A DNA stretch of 64,000 bases. It comes from Sphingomonas rubra (GTDB taxonomy: Bacteria; Pseudomonadota; Alphaproteobacteria; Sphingomonadales; Sphingomonadaceae). Position numbers and translations under genes: made by a program. This document shows positions 28,425 through 36,807 of the stretch, piece by piece. The notes beneath the pieces are model-generated. The model was not told the DNA's origin and made no database searches. It saw only the letters and a list, made by a program, of their open reading frames with translations. Every line of letters begins with the position of its first letter. Position 1 is the stretch's first letter. The stretch covers positions 372,001 to 436,000 of the forward strand of contig NZ_FOXP01000001.1 of assembly GCF_900115745.1 (NCBI RefSeq). Direction: 5' to 3'.

Positions 28425-29352
28425 CGCCGGCGGGCCAGCCCTCTCGCTGACGGGTGCGATCGCCGTCCGTCTCTTCCGTCTGATCGTGGAACAACACCAC
28501 CTGCGTCGGGAATGGCAGATCCATGCCTTCGGCGGCGATCGCTTCCGCCGCTGCCTTGAGAACCGCGTCGCGCACGCGAAGGACCTCCGCACGGTGCGGG
28601 CGTGTCCACCAGCGCAAGCGGATATTCTTGGACGACTCGCCGAGTTCCCAAACAAGCACGTCGGGCGCTGGATCGGCAAGAACGCCTTGGACGCCCTTGA
28701 TTGCCTCGAGAGCAACTTCCTTTGCACGGCCCAGGTCGTCACCGTAGCCGATGCCGACGTCGTACTCGGTCCGGAGCATATCGTAGGCGGAGATCACGGT
28801 GACGGGCTTGGTGTAGACGTCGCCGTTCGGGATGATGATCCGTCGCCCATCATAGGTGCGTATGAAGGTCGCCCGCGTCTCGATCGCCTCGACCGTGCCA
28901 GTGAACTCACCGGTGGTGATTTCGTCCCCGACCCGGAACGGGTGGCGAAGCAGCAGCAGGATGCCGGCGAGCAGGTTCTGAAAAATGTCCTTGAACGCAA
29001 AACCGATCGCGATGCCCCCGATGCCCAAGGTCGAGATCAGCCGGCCAGGCGTCATGCTCGGGAATGCCACCGTTACCGCAATCAGCACGGCCATTCCCAG
29101 CATCAGGATGTAGAGGATGCGTCCGATCGCAGTCGCGGCGCTCCGGTTGGACGTGCGAGCGAGCGCCCGTTCGACGAGGTAGCGGAGGCCCTTGGCCAGA
29201 AACAGCAGCACCACGAACACGGCGAGCGCCGCGACGAGCAGCGGGATCATGGCAAAGAAGCCGTCGAGCAGCCGATCGGCCGTGCGCCAGATCAGGCCCA
29301 CGTTCGCGTCTACCACGCCGGGGTCCGCCTCGGCGGGCGCTGGGTTCGCCAT
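28351..29352 (-). CDS. MscS-family mechanosensitive channel, second copy
   Basis: This 333-residue channel has three or four membrane helices and the MscS core IGGIAIGFAFKDIFQNLLAGILLLLRHPFRVGDEI. The beta domain follows with IETRATFIRTYDGRRIIIPNGDVYTKPV and the C-terminal cage domain. It is shorter than the copy at 19412 and differs clearly from it, so the two are not a recent duplication. Its ATG shares one base with the stop of the DUF2254 gene (TGATG). Confidence 0.93.
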   Translation of the reverse strand: MANPAPAEADPGVVDANVGLIWRTADRLLDGFFAMIPLLVAALAVFVVLLFLAKGLRYLVERALARTSNRSAATAIGRILYILMLGMAVLIAVTVAFPSMTPGRLISTLGIGGIAIGFAFKDIFQNLLAGILLLLRHPFRVGDEITTGEFTGTVEAIETRATFIRTYDGRRIIIPNGDVYTKPVTVISAYDMLRTEYDVGIGYGDDLGRAKEVALEAIKGVQGVLADPAPDVLVWELGESSKNIRLRWWTRPHRAEVLRVRDAVLKAAAEAIAAEGMDLPFPTQVVLFHDQTEETDGDRTRQREGWPAGDAPPKPRPLNRLELVRAKATDDRA

Positions 29353-30617
29353 CAGTTCTCCTTCTGCTCCATTGCGCGCTCAACGTGGACACGCTCTGCA
29401 TCCAGCAACGCCTTGTGCCGCGGATCGGTGAGCGCATCGCCCACCTTGCCCAGCGTATGCAGCAGATGAGGGCCTGTGTTCGGGTCCTCCACGGCATAGG
29501 GGCGGAGCTGTCCGACCGCGGACTGGAGAAAGTCGGCAAAGCCGAGGCGCGGGACCACGACACGGACATGCCCGCTCCCATCCCGCAGGATTGTCGGCTT
29601 CACGGGCATTTTGGACAGGTCCATCAGCGCAGCGCCGAGCCAATCGATGCAGGCGATGGCGGTGAACGGGTCATTGATGCCTGGCGACAGCGCGCGGGCA
29701 GCGAGCTCGACCAGCTCGTCTATCGGAAAGCGCAGATCCTGGAGCGCCGAACGCTTGCGGCTGACGGAGAATAGCTCGCCGCAACCATCGAATTCGGAGT
29801 CGCCCGCGGGCTCGATCAGTAGGACGGGCCGGCCACGATGCACGAAGTCGCCGGGGACGGCGAGCACCGTAATGACCGCGTCACGCTCGGCGGCGATGGT
29901 CAGCAGCGCGCCTTCGTCCAGCGCCTCGACATAGCCGGTCCTGGTCGCGGCGACAGGAGAGCCTTGCTGAAGCGGAGGCGCCTCGACGCCATCGTTGCCG
30001 GTCGCCGCTTCCTCGCCGCTACGACCCGCGATGTCGGCAAGCAGGCTGTGGCCAATCCGGGCGATCACATTGTTGATGTGGATGGCGTCGGTGACATGAT
30101 GGACGAAATAGATCAGGACGCCGATCGACGCGACCGCGAGCGCCAGTGCCCCGAACATGGCAATATGCGGCACGAACGCCTCACGCACCGCACCGCCGGT
30201 GTCCGCGCTCGTCTCCTCCGCGCTTCGGATCGTGCGCAGCACGACCAGGCAATAGAGGAAGGTGCCGATGAACACCCCGAGCGTAGCCTGGTTGCCCCGA
30301 TCCCGCACGAAGTTGCTGAGGAGACGCGGCCCGTACTGGCCCGAGGCATAAGTGACGGCAGCCAGGGTAATGGAGAACACCACGCCCGCCACCGTAATCG
30401 TAGAGCCCGCGACGGTCGAAAGCAGTGAGCGGGCCCCATCGGGACGGCTGCCGTAGAACCATTCAAACCGGCCGAGCCAAGCGTCTCCGAACACCGCATC
30501 CAGGTAGACCAGCCCCAACCCCGCAGCAAAGCCGAGCATCGCGAGCAGCGATGGGACGAACCAGTAACTGCCCCGGATGTCCTCGATGAGCTCCAGAGCT
30601 CGCGCCTTCAGCCACAT
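29352..30617 (-). CDS. DUF2254 family membrane protein
   Basis: This 421-residue protein has four N-terminal helices (to about residue 160), with SYWFVPSLLAMLGF, LLSTVAGSTITVAGVVFSITLAAVTYASGQYGPRLL and VFIGTFLYCLVVLRTI. A cytoplasmic part ends in ALSPGINDPFTAIACIDWL, a hallmark of DUF2254. No function is established. It starts 4 bp after the DUF421 stop and overlaps the mscS start by one base. Confidence 0.9.
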   Translation of the reverse strand: MWLKARALELIEDIRGSYWFVPSLLAMLGFAAGLGLVYLDAVFGDAWLGRFEWFYGSRPDGARSLLSTVAGSTITVAGVVFSITLAAVTYASGQYGPRLLSNFVRDRGNQATLGVFIGTFLYCLVVLRTIRSAEETSADTGGAVREAFVPHIAMFGALALAVASIGVLIYFVHHVTDAIHINNVIARIGHSLLADIAGRSGEEAATGNDGVEAPPLQQGSPVAATRTGYVEALDEGALLTIAAERDAVITVLAVPGDFVHRGRPVLLIEPAGDSEFDGCGELFSVSRKRSALQDLRFPIDELVELAARALSPGINDPFTAIACIDWLGAALMDLSKMPVKPTILRDGSGHVRVVVPRLGFADFLQSAVGQLRPYAVEDPNTGPHLLHTLGKVGDALTDPRHKALLDAERVHVERAMEQKEN

Positions 30618-30621
30618 GCGC

Positions 30622-31110
30622 TCAGCTCTTCCTCTGCGGTACGACGCTCATGCTGCCGTCTGTTTCCAGCATGACGAGCGCGATGTCACCCGCGTCGGCA
30701 TGGCCAGCGCCGCGGATCGCGGCATCGACCTCGTCCGGCGTCAGGCGCTCAGCTCTCAGCGCGTCAGGAATAAGCTGCCCGTCCCGCAGCAGCGCGCGTG
30801 GTTCCGCCTTGATCCACCGCCGGAACCGCGGCGATCGCATCGACGTCCAGGTCACGGTATATTGCGCGCCCGCAAGCAGCAGGAAAGCCGTCACGCCCTC
30901 GGCCAGAGCCACGTCCTTCGACAGCAGGATCGTCGCCAGTGTCGAGCCGAGGGACACTGTGACGACGAGGTCGAAGGCATTCATCTTGGACAGGGTGCGC
31001 TTGCCGGTGATTCGGAGCACGCCCACCAGTGTTACGTAGGCGCACAATCCCACGACCCCCGTGCGCCAGATGGCATCGAAGCCTGAGAAGAACATCGCGC
31101 TCCTTTTCAT
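30622..31110 (-). CDS. DUF421 (YetF-like) membrane protein
   Basis: This 162-residue protein has three N-terminal helices. The soluble YetF domain follows, with FDLVVTVSLGSTLATILLSKDVALAEG and IKAEPRALLRDGQLIPDALRAERLTPDEVDAAIRGAG. YetF-type proteins are of unknown function and are often linked to stress and spore membranes in Bacillus. It is the first gene of the seven-gene minus-strand operon and is divergent from the CPA1 antiporter, with only 34 bp between starts, so promoters must overlap. Confidence 0.88.
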   Translation of the reverse strand: MKRSAMFFSGFDAIWRTGVVGLCAYVTLVGVLRITGKRTLSKMNAFDLVVTVSLGSTLATILLSKDVALAEGVTAFLLLAGAQYTVTWTSMRSPRFRRWIKAEPRALLRDGQLIPDALRAERLTPDEVDAAIRGAGHADAGDIALVMLETDGSMSVVPQRKS

Positions 31111-31144
31111 GGCGCAGTGTGAAGGCCGCGCCTAAGCCTCAGTG

Positions 31145-32404
31145 ATGACCGACCATTCCTTGAGCGCGTTCGACGCCGCGGCTATCCTTATCGCGCTAGC
31201 GGCTGTGCTTGGCTACCTGAACCATCGGTTCCTTCGACTGCCGTCTTCGGTCGGGTTGACCGTCATGGGCGCAGTGGCCTCGCTTGCCGTCGTCACGCTC
31301 GATCAGCTTTTGCCGGCCAGCACGCTGGCCGAGCAGGTGTCTGGCTTCATCTCCGACATCGATTTCCATACGACGTTGATGGACGGGATGCTCTCGTTTC
31401 TGCTGTTCGCGGGCGCGCTCCACGTCGACTGGACCGAGATGCGCCGCGGACGCCTGCCGATCCTGGTGCTGAGCACGGTCGGCGTACTCATATCCACCTT
31501 GATTGTGGGTGGCGGCTTTCTCCTGCTGACCTCCGCTCTGGGGCTGGGTATCCCGCCGCTCTGGTGCTTCGTGTTCGGCGCGCTGATCAGCCCCACAGAT
31601 CCGGTCGCCGTTATGGGCGTGCTGAAGCGTGCTGCGGTGCCCCCGACACTCCAGGCAACGGTCGCGGGCGAAAGCCTCTTCAACGACGGCGTCGGCGTTG
31701 TCGTATTCTCGATCCTGCTCGCCGCAGCGCTCGGCACCGAGCCGTTCACGATTGATCATGCAGCCGAAGCGTTTTTCGTAGAGGCGGGAGGCGGAGCCAT
31801 GCTCGGGCTTGCGATCGGTTGGCTGGGGTTCAAGGCGATGGCGTCGATCGACGAGTATAATGTCGAGCTGATGATCAGCCTCGCCGTCGTCATGGGCGGC
31901 TACAGCTTGGCGCAGTTCCTCCACGTCAGCGGCCCCGTAGCGATGGCGGTCGCCGGCCTGCTGATCGGTAACGCCGGCGTCCAGCTCGCGATGAGCGACA
32001 CGACGCGCGATTATGTGCTCAAGTTCTGGGAGCTGATCGACGAGCTGCTCAACGCCGTGCTGTTTCTACTCATCGGACTCGAAGTGATCGCGATCGTGCC
32101 GGACCCACGCATTTTGTTGGCCGGCGCGCTCGCAATCCCGCTGGTGCTCGCCGCTCGCACGGTTGCAGTGGGCGCACCGCTCGCTGTGCTTCGGTTCCGG
32201 CTGAATATGGGTCGATTAGCGCTGCCCACGCTGATCTGGGGTGGCCTACGTGGCGGTATCTCGGTTGCCCTGGCGCTGTCGCTGCCCGACGGATCAGCAC
32301 GCGACGCGATCCTAGCTATCACATACGTCGTGGTGCTGTTCTCGGTTGTCGTCCAGGGCGGCAGCGTCGGGCGCCTGATCAGCCGTCTGTCCGCAGACCG
32401 CTAA
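31145..32404 (+). CDS. CPA1-family Na+(K+)/H+ antiporter
   Basis: This 419-residue antiporter has about twelve helices and the CPA1 signatures FHTTLMDGMLSFLLFAGALHVD, GALISPTDPVAVMGVLKRA and GESLFNDGVGVVVFSILL, where the ND pair forms the ion site; WGGLRGGISVALALSLP lies near the C-terminus. No long cytoplasmic tail is present. A GTG one codon earlier is an alternative start. It is divergent from the DUF421-to-mgtC operon and fits its ion-balance theme. Confidence 0.93.
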   Translation: MTDHSLSAFDAAAILIALAAVLGYLNHRFLRLPSSVGLTVMGAVASLAVVTLDQLLPASTLAEQVSGFISDIDFHTTLMDGMLSFLLFAGALHVDWTEMRRGRLPILVLSTVGVLISTLIVGGGFLLLTSALGLGIPPLWCFVFGALISPTDPVAVMGVLKRAAVPPTLQATVAGESLFNDGVGVVVFSILLAAALGTEPFTIDHAAEAFFVEAGGGAMLGLAIGWLGFKAMASIDEYNVELMISLAVVMGGYSLAQFLHVSGPVAMAVAGLLIGNAGVQLAMSDTTRDYVLKFWELIDELLNAVLFLLIGLEVIAIVPDPRILLAGALAIPLVLAARTVAVGAPLAVLRFRLNMGRLALPTLIWGGLRGGISVALALSLPDGSARDAILAITYVVVLFSVVVQGGSVGRLISRLSADR

Positions 32405-32785
32405 TTAGGCGATGATCAAGGGTAGCCTGCTGCCATTTTCCTAAATCACTTTGATCTATTAATTCGCGCGCGTGTAGCGGCTGATCAGACCATCTGCGTG
32501 GAGGCTTTGGAGGCCCGATCGTTAAAGAACAATCAGAAAAGTTACACCCAAGAAGCCTAGTGAAGAAGCCAGGAGACCGTTGGAACCGCGCGTCTGCGCG
32601 TGGCGCGATCATCGCAACTAGTCGCGTCCTCTAAAAACCCATGACTTTCCACGGCGGAAATTTGAAGCGGCGCTGACGTCGCGTTCGGTAAGCCAAATAC
32701 CTCGGTACGATCGGCGCGCATTTCCTAGCTAATTCTCGAAACGCTCAGCGTCGTACCCCTCAGTAGCGACCCGAAGCGCTGTTCT
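32405..32785. other. 381-bp gap without recognised gene
   Basis: The DNA between the CPA1 antiporter and the merR-like gene has a lower GC content than its surroundings. I see no frame with coding character, no tRNA and no clear terminator. It separates the ion-flux block from the metal block and may be a junction between two acquired segments. Confidence 0.5.
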
Positions 32786-33205
32786 TCATGGTGTTGGCGC
32801 GCTCATTGATTGGGTTTCCGCGCCAGGGGCCAATGCCTCAATGATCCTGCAATCGGCCACGGTGTTGCGGCTACAAGAATCGATCAGCGCGTCCAGCTCG
32901 CCCGCAAGCGCCGTCAGGTCGGCGATCTTCCGCGTGATCGCATCCCGGTGCTGGTTGGCGATCACGTCCACGGCCATGCAGGATTGTTCGCGGCGATCGG
33001 CGAGCCCCATCAGCTCCCGCACCTGGTCGATCGAGAAGCCGAGGTCTCGCGCCCGACGGATAAACGACAAGCGCCGCAGATGCTCTCCCTCGTAGGTCCG
33101 GTAATTGCCCGCCGACCGCGCTGGTGCTGGCAGCAAGCCGATCTGTTCGTAATAGCGGATTGTCTCGACCTTGGTGCCCGTCGCCGAGGCCAACTTCCCG
33201 ATCAT
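32786..33205 (-). CDS. MerR-family heavy-metal regulator (CadR/PbrR-like)
   Basis: This 139-residue regulator has a winged helix at residues 1-70 (IGKLASATGTKVETIRYYEQIGLLPAPARSAGNYRTY), a dimer helix, and a metal loop DSCSRNTVADC. The cysteines are in EQSCMAVD (about residue 76) and at the two ends of that loop (about 111 and 118), the C-C-C set of Cd/Pb/Zn sensors of the CadR/PbrR group. Such proteins twist a 19-bp-spacer promoter on metal binding. The adjacent operator and the divergent CDF gene give its obvious target. I chose the ATG at 33205. Confidence 0.92.
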   Translation of the reverse strand: MIGKLASATGTKVETIRYYEQIGLLPAPARSAGNYRTYEGEHLRRLSFIRRARDLGFSIDQVRELMGLADRREQSCMAVDVIANQHRDAITRKIADLTALAGELDALIDSCSRNTVADCRIIEALAPGAETQSMSAPTP

Positions 33206-33225
33206 CAGTTTCTCAGACAAAGCGC

Positions 33226-33256
33226 TTGACCCTCTAGCGACTAGAGGGTGCATATA
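33226..33256 (+). promoter_or_regulatory. MerR-type promoter/operator for the CDF-czc genes
   Basis: The -35 box TTGACC (33226-33231) and the -10 box CATATA (33251-33256) are separated by 19 bp, the over-long spacer that MerR-family activators need. A perfect dyad ACCCTCTAG-N3-CTAGAGGGT (33229-33249) lies across the spacer. It reads toward the CDF gene at 33290 and lies 20 bp upstream of the regulator's start, so the regulator probably also controls itself. Confidence 0.9.
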
Positions 33257-33289
33257 GGCTGCCAGATCGATTCTATCGAGGTGGCGAAG

Positions 33290-33952
33290 ATGGCCTGTAC
33301 GAGCTGCGCGTCCGACAAGGCGGGCACCCTCAACGACCCGAGATGGCGGCGCGCGCTGTGGATCGCGCTCGTCATCAATGGCGGCATGTTCGCGATCGAG
33401 ATCGTCGCAGGAATCACGGGCGGGTCGAAGGCGCTCCAGGCCGACGCGCTCGACTTCTTCGGTGACGCTGCCAATTATGCGATCAGCTTAGGCGTCGCCG
33501 GGATGGCGATAGCCTGGCGCGCGCGCGCAGCGATGCTGAAGGGAGCGACGCTTGCGCTGCTCGGGCTCTATGTCCTGCTCGCGGCGGGTTGGGGCGCGTT
33601 CCACGGCGCTGTGCCTCATGCCGAGATCATGGGTGTCGTAGGGGTCGCGGCGCTGATCGCGAACGTCGTGGTTGCGGTGATGCTGTATCGCTTCCGCAGT
33701 GGTGACGCGAACATGCGCTCGGTCTGGATCTGCTCGCGCAATGACGCGATCGGCAATATCGCCGTGGTGCTGGCCGCAGGCGGCGTCTTCGGTCTGAACA
33801 GCGCGTGGCCCGACCTTGTAGTGGCCGCTTTGATGGCGGTGCTTGGTCTCTCGGGTGGCTTTCAGATCATGCGCCAGGCGCGAGCCGAGCTGCGGGCCGA
33901 GACCGCCCCCACTCCCACCCATCACAGGCAGCCGTTACATGGCAACGGGTAA
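33290..33952 (+). CDS. Short CDF-like cation transporter
   Basis: This 220-residue membrane protein begins MACTSCASDKAG and has six hydrophobic segments. The cation diffusion facilitator motifs are ALQADALDFFGDAANYAIS (helix 2) and SVWICSRNDAIGNIAVVLAAG (helix 5). It lacks the cytoplasmic C-terminal domain and the His-rich loop of CzcD. It is the first gene behind the MerR-type operator and is likely the primary inducible exporter of the sensed metal (Cd, Zn, Co or Pb). A GTG at 33248 is in frame but would lie inside the promoter. Confidence 0.88.
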   Translation: MACTSCASDKAGTLNDPRWRRALWIALVINGGMFAIEIVAGITGGSKALQADALDFFGDAANYAISLGVAGMAIAWRARAAMLKGATLALLGLYVLLAAGWGAFHGAVPHAEIMGVVGVAALIANVVVAVMLYRFRSGDANMRSVWICSRNDAIGNIAVVLAAGGVFGLNSAWPDLVVAALMAVLGLSGGFQIMRQARAELRAETAPTPTHHRQPLHGNG

Positions 33953-34307
33953 GCTGCTAGGGCGAAGGCCGATGCATCGGCTATCCGCCCTGTTCCTTTG
34001 TCTTATGCTCATGTTGTCGCTTGGGCTCGGCTCGGTCGCGCACGCGACGGAAGGCGTGAGATGCGTCGATTCTACCTCCGCCAGCTCGCTCGAACATAGC
34101 GATGGTGACGGGGACCAGGTGCCGGCCGACGCCGACAAGTCCTACCCGCACCATCATGGCGGATGCCACGGCCACCATATCGGCGTGCCGTTCGAGCCCA
34201 ATCTTGCTGCTTCTCTGAGTGCCCTCACTATGGCGCCGGTCGCATGGAACCACGATCCGATGGGACCAGTGCCTTCGGACCCAGCCCTGCGACCTCCCCA
34301 AGCCTGA
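33939..34307 (+). CDS. CzcI-like His-rich periplasmic protein
   Basis: This 122-residue protein has a signal peptide (about residues 12-35: MHRLSALFLCLMLMLSLGLGSVAHA). A small periplasmic part follows, with the metal-ligand stretch YPHHHGGCHGHHIG. Size, position in front of czcC and the His cluster resemble CzcI of Cupriavidus, a minor czc component of uncertain role. A second ATG at 33972 would give a better signal-peptide start. The gene overlaps the end of the CDF gene by 14 bp. Confidence 0.75.
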   Translation: MATGKLLGRRPMHRLSALFLCLMLMLSLGLGSVAHATEGVRCVDSTSASSLEHSDGDGDQVPADADKSYPHHHGGCHGHHIGVPFEPNLAASLSALTMAPVAWNHDPMGPVPSDPALRPPQA

Positions 34308-34369
34308 CGAGCGCCTAATCCGCCGGGAGCTTCCCGAGCGGCTTCTCAGTACGTCAGGAGTTCGTCACC

Positions 34370-35635
34370 ATGTCCCGTATTATCGCGGCCTTATTGGCCG
34401 TGGCGTCGTGCGCATCGATCGCGCACGCGCAATCCTTCGAGCCAGCATCGACCAGTCCTCCGCTCACGCTGGAGCGCGCGCTGGCGCTCGCCGGCGCAAC
34501 TGCGCCTAGCCTTGAAGCAGCCACGGCAGGGGTGCGGGCCGCAGAAGCGGGGCGTGTCGTCGCAGGCTACCGCCCCAACCCATCGATCGTCGCCGAGACC
34601 GAGAACATCGCCGGCAGCGGTCAATATCGCGGCTTCCGCAGTGCTGAGACGACAGCCGGTCTGGCGCTTCCGATCGAGCTCGGGGGCAAGCGCTCGGCAC
34701 GGATCGCGGTCGCTGACGCGATCGGCAACCGGGCGCGGATCGGTACGGTGCTGGCAGAGGCCGATCTGCGGCTTGCCGTCACGCAGATCTACATCCAGGC
34801 AGCGTCGGCCGAGCGTCGTCTCGTCACAGCGCGCGAACAGGCCGGCATCGCCCGTGAGGCGCTGCGAGCAGCCGGGGTCCGTGTGCAGGCGGGACGTGCG
34901 TCACCGCTCGAACAGCAGCGTGCCGACGTGCTGCGCATCAACGCAGAGACGGCCGTGGAGCGTGCCCAGCGGCTTGCCGAGGTCGCGCGAGACAATCTCG
35001 CCCGCCGGATCGGCCAGCCCGTGACCGGCCCGCTGGACCTCGCATGGTATGATCGTGTGGAGAGCTTCGGACCGGCAAGGCCGATTGAACCCGCCGGCAC
35101 GTTGGCGCTGGCCGCCGCCCGCGCTGACGCGACGACAGCCGAGGCGCAGGTGCGGCTCGCCCGATCGCAGCGCGTTCCCGACGTAACGCTGAGCGCCAGC
35201 GCACGACGGCTCGAGGCGACCAACGACGTTGCCGCAGTATTCGGGGTTTCCATCCCCTTCCCCGTCTTCAACAACGGCAAGGCAGCCGTGGCCCAGGCCC
35301 GCGCGCAGAGCGACCAGGCGCAGGCCCTGCGGCGTTCCGCCGAGCTGGACCTGGCGCAGGACATCGCGAACGCTCAGGCGGAGGTGGCCAATGCCGCCAC
35401 GTCCGCACGCAATGCGAGCGGCCCGGTGCTGGCTTCGGCTGCCGAGGCGGCTCGCATTGCCCGGATCGGCTACCGCGAGGGCAAGTTCGGCCAGCTCGAC
35501 TTGCTCGATGCCGAGCGGACCCTGTCCGAGACGCGCACCGCCGCGATCGACGCGCTCGCCACCTATCATGACGCAAAGGCACGCCTGGAACGGCTCGTTG
35601 CCGCCGCGCCCTCCCCCGAGGAAACCATTCAATGA
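34370..35635 (+). CDS. czcC: Outer-membrane efflux channel CzcC-like
   Basis: This 421-residue TolC-family protein has a signal peptide (MSRIIAALLAVASCASIAHA) and two repeats of the channel fold. Long helices are rich in Ala, Gln and Arg (LAVTQIYIQAASAERRLVTAREQAGIA), and strands such as DVTLSASARRLE are seen. It provides the outer-membrane exit for the CzcCBA pump. AGGAG precedes the ATG. Its stop overlaps the start of czcB (ATGA). Confidence 0.92.
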   Translation: MSRIIAALLAVASCASIAHAQSFEPASTSPPLTLERALALAGATAPSLEAATAGVRAAEAGRVVAGYRPNPSIVAETENIAGSGQYRGFRSAETTAGLALPIELGGKRSARIAVADAIGNRARIGTVLAEADLRLAVTQIYIQAASAERRLVTAREQAGIAREALRAAGVRVQAGRASPLEQQRADVLRINAETAVERAQRLAEVARDNLARRIGQPVTGPLDLAWYDRVESFGPARPIEPAGTLALAAARADATTAEAQVRLARSQRVPDVTLSASARRLEATNDVAAVFGVSIPFPVFNNGKAAVAQARAQSDQAQALRRSAELDLAQDIANAQAEVANAATSARNASGPVLASAAEAARIARIGYREGKFGQLDLLDAERTLSETRTAAIDALATYHDAKARLERLVAAAPSPEETIQ

Positions 35636-36804
35636 CGAAGATCATCATGCGGACGCTAGCGCCCGTGACCCTGGCCCTCATCCTTGCCGGATGCGGTGGA
35701 GCCGGCAGCAGTGGTGAAGCCGGCGAAAAGGCCGGAGCCGAAAAGACGGAAGGCGCCGAGGCCAGCGAGGCCAAGGAAGGCGTCAAGGATGTCGTCACTC
35801 TATCCGCGCAGCAAATCGCGGATGCCGGGATTGAGGTCACGCGGCCGACGGTCGGCGGTGTGGCCGGTGCGATCGAGCTTTCAGCGACGATCGAAGGCGA
35901 TCCGCAAGGCGTGCAGGTGGTATCGGCATCGTTGGGCGGGCGGCTCGTCTCGCTCACCCGCAATCTTGGCCAATCCGTCGGTCGAGGCGACCCGCTCGCC
36001 ATCATCGAGAGCCGCGAAGCGGCGTCACTCAAGGCGGAGGTCGAGGCCGCTCGCGCGCGAGCGGCCCTTGCGCAATCGAACCTTCGTCGCGAGCAGCGCC
36101 TGTTCGCCGAACGCGTCTCGCCCGAACAGGATCTCGTCGCGGCGCGGACCGCGGCGACGGAAGCCAATATTGCGCTGCGCCTGGCACAGCAGCAATTATC
36201 CGCGACCGGCAGCGGGGGCGGTGCGCTCAACCGTATCGCGGTACGCTCGCCGATCGCCGGTCAGGTCATCGCGCGCTCCGCTACGCTCGGGCAGACGGTC
36301 GCAGCCGACGCCGAGCTGTTCCGGGTCGCCAACCTTTCCAAGGTCACGGTTGCGACTTCGTTGGTGCCGAGCGATGCGGGCCGGGTGAAGCCCGGCGCGC
36401 GCGTTGAGGTCACAGCAGCGGGTCGCCGCCAGGAAGGGCGCGTTACGTTCGTCTCCCCAGTTCTGGACGAGACGACGCGCTTGGTGCCGGTGATTGTCAC
36501 GCTCGACAATGCCGGCAGCACATGGCGCGTCGGCGAGACGGTCAATGTGTCTATCCTGGTGCCCGCAAGCGGGGACCGCACCGTCGCCGTGCCCTCGGCC
36601 GCGGTTCAGATGATCGAGGACAAGTCGTTCGTTTTCGTGCGGACCCCGACGGGGTTCCGGGCGACGCCGGTGACATTGGGCCGCACCAACGGCGGTCAGG
36701 TCGTTGTCACGTCCGGGCTGACCGGCTCGGAGCGGATCGCCTCCACCAACAGCTTCACGCTCAAGGCCGAACTCGGCAAGGGCGAAGGCGGGGACGAGGA
36801 CTGA
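35632..36804 (+). CDS. czcB: RND periplasmic adaptor CzcB-like
   Basis: This 390-residue membrane-fusion lipoprotein has the lipobox LILAGC (Cys21), followed by a Gly/Glu/Ala-rich linker (residues 22-55). A barrel-sandwich and hairpin follow (LVSLTRNLGQSVGRGDPLAIIESREAASLKAEVEAARARAAL). The second half of the lipoyl fold is IAVRSPIAGQVIARSATLGQTV. It links the RND pump to CzcC. It overlaps czcC by 4 bp and ends 3 bp before czcA. Confidence 0.93.
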   Translation: MTKIIMRTLAPVTLALILAGCGGAGSSGEAGEKAGAEKTEGAEASEAKEGVKDVVTLSAQQIADAGIEVTRPTVGGVAGAIELSATIEGDPQGVQVVSASLGGRLVSLTRNLGQSVGRGDPLAIIESREAASLKAEVEAARARAALAQSNLRREQRLFAERVSPEQDLVAARTAATEANIALRLAQQQLSATGSGGGALNRIAVRSPIAGQVIARSATLGQTVAADAELFRVANLSKVTVATSLVPSDAGRVKPGARVEVTAAGRRQEGRVTFVSPVLDETTRLVPVIVTLDNAGSTWRVGETVNVSILVPASGDRTVAVPSAAVQMIEDKSFVFVRTPTGFRATPVTLGRTNGGQVVVTSGLTGSERIASTNSFTLKAELGKGEGGDED

Positions 36805-36807
36805 GCC

